Of a stretch of 64,000 bases of DNA, positions 60,905 through 64,000 are shown piece by piece. The position numbers were made by a program, and so were the translations under genes. Origin of the DNA: an uncultured Bacteroidota bacterium (lineage in GTDB: Bacteria > Bacteroidota > Bacteroidia > Bacteroidales > P3); the NCBI GenBank assembly GCA_902793295.1, contig CADBDA010000015.1, forward strand, positions 1 through 64,000. The letters are read 5' to 3'. The first letter of the stretch is position 1, and every line of letters begins with the position of its first letter. The notes beneath the pieces were generated by a model, which did not search any database, was not told the origin of the DNA, and worked only from the letters and a program-made list of their open reading frames with translations.

Positions 60905-61852
60905 ATGGCATCTGTACTGTATATCTTTAATCCGGAACACGATCTTTGTTTGGCCAATGGCGACCGGCATTATATGCCGCCATCGTCGGCGGTACAGTTT
61001 GCCTTTGCCGGTGTTGAGGCAATGCGGATATTGTATGGTGACGACGCATGTGTGGTTGCCGCTGCAGGCTATGGTGAATGGAAGAATGCCCATCCCGACT
61101 TCACCCCATCGCGTATTGTCCCTTGGGGATGGAATCTGAGGTTGAAACAGCAGCTGGTAGAGCTGGGTGTTGCGTCCGAACTGCTGCCCGACGATGATAG
61201 GTTGGAACGTATGCGAAAGCTGCAGCATCGAGCTACATTGCTGCCTTTGCAGCCGCATGCCTCGCAGTGTTGTGATGAAGCATCGGTGTCGGCTTTTGTA
61301 GAGGCTCATGGCGAAGTTGTGATGAAATCGCCATGGTCGGGCGCGGGCAGAGGTCTGCGGTGGGTGTCGCGACAGTTGGGCGAGAAAGACCGCTTCTGGT
61401 TGCATCGTGTGCTGCGGCAGCAGGGTTCTGTTGTGGTGGAGCAGCGCTTCCGACGGTTGTATGATTTTGCCATAGAGTACGTTGTGGAGCAGGGGCATGT
61501 CCGCAAAACAGGATATTCCCTGTTCGAAACCCAATCGGGGGTGTATCGCTGCAATCATCTGCTTGCCGATGCTGACATACGCCGACAGGTGGGTATTGGT
61601 GACGCCTTGGAAGAACGACTGCTGACATGGTTGGACGCGACGGTGGCTCCCTACTATGAGGGTCCGCTGGGTGTGGACCTTTTCACCACCGAGGATGGCA
61701 GCTGTAAAGTCTGCGAGATGAATCTGCGGCATACGATGGGCATGGTGGCGCATAGTTATTTGGAACGACGTCCGTGGGCAGTGGGTGAGCGTTGGATCTT
61801 TTCCCCGACAGACCTATATCGAACATTATCAAACATACGTGAACGACAATAG
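60905..61852 (+). CDS. ATP-grasp-like protein, function unknown
   Basis: 315 residues. It starts MASVLYIFNPEHDLCLANG, and the central and C-terminal parts resemble an ATP-grasp fold: VVMKSPWSGAGRGLRWVSRQ (Lys and Ser/Gly-rich loop, about 140-159), VVVEQRFRRLYDFAIEY (Glu), and GVDLFTTEDGSCKVCEMNLRHTMG (Glu and Asn metal site, about 255-278). No signal peptide. If active, it would ligate a carboxylate to an amine; substrate unknown. It lies 19 bp before mntP and after the serA terminator. Confidence 0.72.
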   Translation: MASVLYIFNPEHDLCLANGDRHYMPPSSAVQFAFAGVEAMRILYGDDACVVAAAGYGEWKNAHPDFTPSRIVPWGWNLRLKQQLVELGVASELLPDDDRLERMRKLQHRATLLPLQPHASQCCDEASVSAFVEAHGEVVMKSPWSGAGRGLRWVSRQLGEKDRFWLHRVLRQQGSVVVEQRFRRLYDFAIEYVVEQGHVRKTGYSLFETQSGVYRCNHLLADADIRRQVGIGDALEERLLTWLDATVAPYYEGPLGVDLFTTEDGSCKVCEMNLRHTMGMVAHSYLERRPWAVGERWIFSPTDLYRTLSNIRERQ

Positions 61853-61871
61853 TCTATAACAATTATAAGCG

Positions 61872-62447
61872 ATGATTAACCTGCAACTATTATTGGAAAC
61901 ATTTCTTTTGGCCCTGGCGTTGTGTGTCGACACGCTGGTCGTGTCCACCTCCAGCACTTTTGCCAGCAAGATGAGCTATCGTCGAGGTGTGCTTATGGCG
62001 CTGGTCTTTGCTTTCTTTCAGGGCTCTTTTCCGTTATTGGGTGCCCTGTTGGGTGGAGCTTTCCGCGAATGGATGGCTGCTGTTGACCATTGGGTGGCTT
62101 TCGGCTTGCTTTCGTTGGTGGGCGGCAAGATGATGCTGGATGCTTTGCGAGGAGGTGACGAACCCTCGCGACTTGACGTCACCCGGTTTGGGACGATGTG
62201 TCTGTTGGGTGTGGCCACCTCCATCGATGCTTTCGTGATCGGCATAGGGCTCGGATTGAGTGGAGACGGGCTCTTTGTGGCATTCAATGTCGTTGTGATA
62301 GCTGTTGTGACTTTCATTGCAGCATTGTTGGGTCTTTTTCTGGGCAGACGCAACGTGCCGATACCCGAGCGCGTCACTACGTTTGTGGCGGGCCTTGTGT
62401 TGGTCGGTTTGGGACTCTACACGTTGCTGGAGCAGCTGTGCGTCTGA
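61872..62447 (+). CDS. mntP: Manganese efflux pump MntP
   Basis: 191 residues with six predicted helices, the family length. The Asp-containing helices LALALCVDTLVVS (about 13-25) and GVATSIDAFVIGIGLG (about 115-130) are the metal-transport motifs. It exports Mn from the cytoplasm. The yybP-ykoY Mn riboswitch often found upstream is not seen here. Confidence 0.93.
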   Translation: MINLQLLLETFLLALALCVDTLVVSTSSTFASKMSYRRGVLMALVFAFFQGSFPLLGALLGGAFREWMAAVDHWVAFGLLSLVGGKMMLDALRGGDEPSRLDVTRFGTMCLLGVATSIDAFVIGIGLGLSGDGLFVAFNVVVIAVVTFIAALLGLFLGRRNVPIPERVTTFVAGLVLVGLGLYTLLEQLCV

Positions 62448-62506
62448 GTGGCCGGTGTCAATACTAAAAATGGGGTTTTGGCGTTATGCGTTAAAATACG
62501 CTCGTC

Positions 62507-63112
62507 ATGAAATCACATCACATTCATTTCCGTCCTTTTTTTATGCTTTTCCTGTCGCTGCTTCCTGTGGCAGTGCAGGCGCAGTTTGCCATGGGCTTGC
62601 GCCCCTCGTTGTCCACCTATGGCGGTTTTGATGACCGTCGTCGGGCTGAGGTGAGTCTTGTTACGGGCACTTTTGGCGAGCATTCGCGAATGGAGTTCAA
62701 CTTCGGCTGGGGACATCGCATGCTGCTGACTTCAAGCGTTGTCGATAACGGTAACGGACAGCAGCAGGTGCAGTACAATGATGAGCGGCAGTTTTGGGGC
62801 GGAGCCACTGTGCTGTATGAGCAGAGCCATCGCATTCTGTGGCGGTTGCACTATTATGCAGGCTTTGGAGCTTCGGTTTATTTCAGTCCCGACCAATTGG
62901 AGATAATGGGCGTGGATGTGGTGTTGGGATTGGAACTGCGGCTGAAAATACCATTACAGGTGACGATTGACTATAGGCCGATGCTGGATGTGCTTGACGG
63001 GTTGGCCTACTACCATACGGTGGGGTTGGGAGTCCGCTATCAGTTCCGGATGCCTGAACCCGAACCTGAGCCGAAATTCTGGCAGCGGTGGAAAAAGAAG
63101 TTGTTGGAATAG
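62507..63112 (+). CDS. Small outer-membrane beta-barrel-like protein
   Basis: 201 residues; the signal peptide ends at VAVQAQ (about 26). The mature part is made of alternating amphipathic strands with Trp/Tyr girdles (MEFNFGWGHRML, RILWRLHYYAGFGASVYF, GVDVVLGLELRLKIPLQV, YHTVGLGVRYQF), as in eight-stranded outer-membrane barrels. A Pro-Glu tail (MPEPEPEPKFWQRWKKKLLE) follows the last strand, so this is not a classical Phe-ended barrel. No family recognised. Confidence 0.68.
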   Translation: MKSHHIHFRPFFMLFLSLLPVAVQAQFAMGLRPSLSTYGGFDDRRRAEVSLVTGTFGEHSRMEFNFGWGHRMLLTSSVVDNGNGQQQVQYNDERQFWGGATVLYEQSHRILWRLHYYAGFGASVYFSPDQLEIMGVDVVLGLELRLKIPLQVTIDYRPMLDVLDGLAYYHTVGLGVRYQFRMPEPEPEPKFWQRWKKKLLE

Positions 63113-63189
63113 AAGAGGGGAGGGCTGCCCATTGTCAGTGTTGGTGGGCAGGTATAGATAGGAGGCGGAAGCGCCAAAGGAGAAAAAGT

Positions 63190-64000
63190 TTATAGATCGA
63201 AGACAATGCCGATCGGATAGTGGTCGGAGATGAACCGGACACCGTATTTGCGGGTGAGGGTGATGAATTTTTTGACAACAATGTCGCGAGTGAATATGTG
63301 GTCAATGGTGCAGGGCTTTGAGATGCCGAATCCATTGAAGGACTCCTTGTTGTCGGTGATTTGTGCGGAGGTGCGCGCATGTGACAAACCTGCTTCAAGC
63401 AGAGGGGTGAAAATGTCGCTGTTGGCCTCGACATTCATGTCTCCTCCGACGATGACAGGAACACCTTTTTCAACGAAGAGGTCGATGTAGCCCTTGATCA
63501 GGATGATGGAATTTTTGCGGGCGGAAGTGCCTTTGTCGTCGAGTTGGGTGTTGATGTAGTAGAACTCCTTGCCGGTAGCTTTGACACGGAATTTAGCCAT
63601 GGTGAAAATGCGGAGTCCTTCGGCGTCCCAACCTTTGGAGACTCTTTGGGGTGTGTTGCTCAGCCAGCGAGTTCGGTGTGACACCAGTTCCAGTTTGGAG
63701 TAGTCGTAGAGGATGGCGGTATAGAATCCGCGGGTAAGACCGTTGTCGCTGGCAAATCCCACGCGGCGATATTCGTTGCGGAAGATTCGGTCGATGTAGG
63801 AGAGTTGGTCAAGGAGCGCTTCTTGGACCGCGATGACGTCAGGATGTTCGGTGGTGATCATGCGGGCAAAGGCTTTGCGACGTTTTGTCCAAGCATTATC
63901 GCTATCACTCGGAGTGTCACTGTTGGCATGGATATTGATAGAAAGAGCTTTGATCTCCTGGGCCTGTAGAGGGGCCGCGGAGGTAACTCCAATAAATATC
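63190..64000 (-). CDS. Secreted endonuclease/exonuclease/phosphatase family protein, partial
   Basis: Open to the right edge: the frame continues past the first ATG (63861) with no stop to base 64000. The extra N-terminal residues (IFIGVTSAAPLQAQEIKALS) look like the end of a signal peptide and the first strand of the fold. Motifs: NIHAN, HPDVIAVQEALLDQL with the metal Glu, INTQLDDKG, VPVIVGGDMNVEANSDI (Asp-Asn), CTIDHIFT (Asp) and ISDHYPIGI (Asp-His). It should be a Mg-dependent phosphodiesterase or phosphatase, probably periplasmic or secreted. Confidence 0.9.
   Translation of the reverse strand, partial: IFIGVTSAAPLQAQEIKALSINIHANSDTPSDSDNAWTKRRKAFARMITTEHPDVIAVQEALLDQLSYIDRIFRNEYRRVGFASDNGLTRGFYTAILYDYSKLELVSHRTRWLSNTPQRVSKGWDAEGLRIFTMAKFRVKATGKEFYYINTQLDDKGTSARKNSIILIKGYIDLFVEKGVPVIVGGDMNVEANSDIFTPLLEAGLSHARTSAQITDNKESFNGFGISKPCTIDHIFTRDIVVKKFITLTRKYGVRFISDHYPIGIVFDL

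Noticed and set aside
59869..60957. Minus-strand ORF of 362 codons
   Set aside because: Antisense to serA, which has all family motifs.

Overview
The window reads as a chromosomal segment of an anaerobic, Gram-negative member of the order Bacteroidales; genus and species cannot be fixed from the sequence. Evidence for this: several genes are preceded by the Bacteroidetes promoter pattern TTTG - about 19 bp - TAnnTTTG; there is a secreted protease with a type IX secretion C-terminal domain (52366-54759), a PorD-like DUF4835 protein, GldF and GldG homologues, an LpxB for lipid A, an oxygen-independent ribonucleotide reductase, and Bacteroidetes-type SerC and SerA. There are no tRNA or rRNA genes, insertion sequences, phage genes or CRISPR arrays.

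Layout. 1-6.8 kb (minus strand) is an accessory patch: WG-repeat protein, two paralogous zinc-ribbon proteins, small lipoproteins sharing one signal-peptide sequence, a beta-propeller sensor-like protein, and a chimeric ORF carrying a duplicated transketolase tail. GC-rich hairpins punctuate it. 5.5-11.9 kb (minus) holds dgkA and the two halves of a split transketolase, separated by a four-helix-bundle protein, an acetyltransferase-membrane fusion and a von Willebrand A protein. A 68-bp tandem repeat array built of nested inverted repeats (11077-11371) lies upstream, then a small lipoprotein divergent from yidC. 12-19.3 kb (plus) is envelope biology: yidC, nhaD-type antiporter, a lysozyme-like membrane protein, a Wzz-like protein and an O-antigen ligase/polymerase. 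An NlpC/P60 hydrolase, an OmpA-like lipoprotein and a ClC protein follow.

23.4-26.4 kb is a cobalamin riboswitch in front of nrdD-nrdG. 26.4-35.3 kb (plus) is a long probable operon or operon series: a catalytically degenerate M28 peptidase, GldF, GldG, a DUF4340-like protein, SurE, a small membrane protein, LpxB and a SpoIID-like amidase enhancer; a thioredoxin-like lipoprotein follows. 36.3-49.7 kb (minus) has an M15 peptidase overlapping a receptor-type Ser/Thr kinase with a YARHG domain, an ABC exporter, a lone peptide-type ABC permease, tsaB, DUF3298, LolA-like, PhzF-like, endonuclease IV, peptidase E and gyrB. 50-64 kb contains DUF4835, an aminotransferase, the C10 protease, a 2-hydroxyacid dehydrogenase, a flavin reductase, dnaA with a 0.7-kb AT-rich upstream region, serC-serA, an ATP-grasp-like protein, mntP, a small beta-barrel protein and a secreted endonuclease/phosphatase cut by the right edge.

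Together the genes mostly serve envelope construction and surveillance (YidC, LpxB, LolA, Wzz/Wzy, SpoIID, M15, NlpC), with replication and nucleotide functions (dnaA, gyrB, nrdDG, nfo) interspersed. The points most worth a second look are the 68-bp array, the kinase-YARHG/M15 pair, the degenerate M28 protein beside a GldFG transporter lacking a local ATPase, the hairpin-bracketed zinc-ribbon duplication, and B12 control of nrdDG. I do not see an unmistakable new defence or mobile system.
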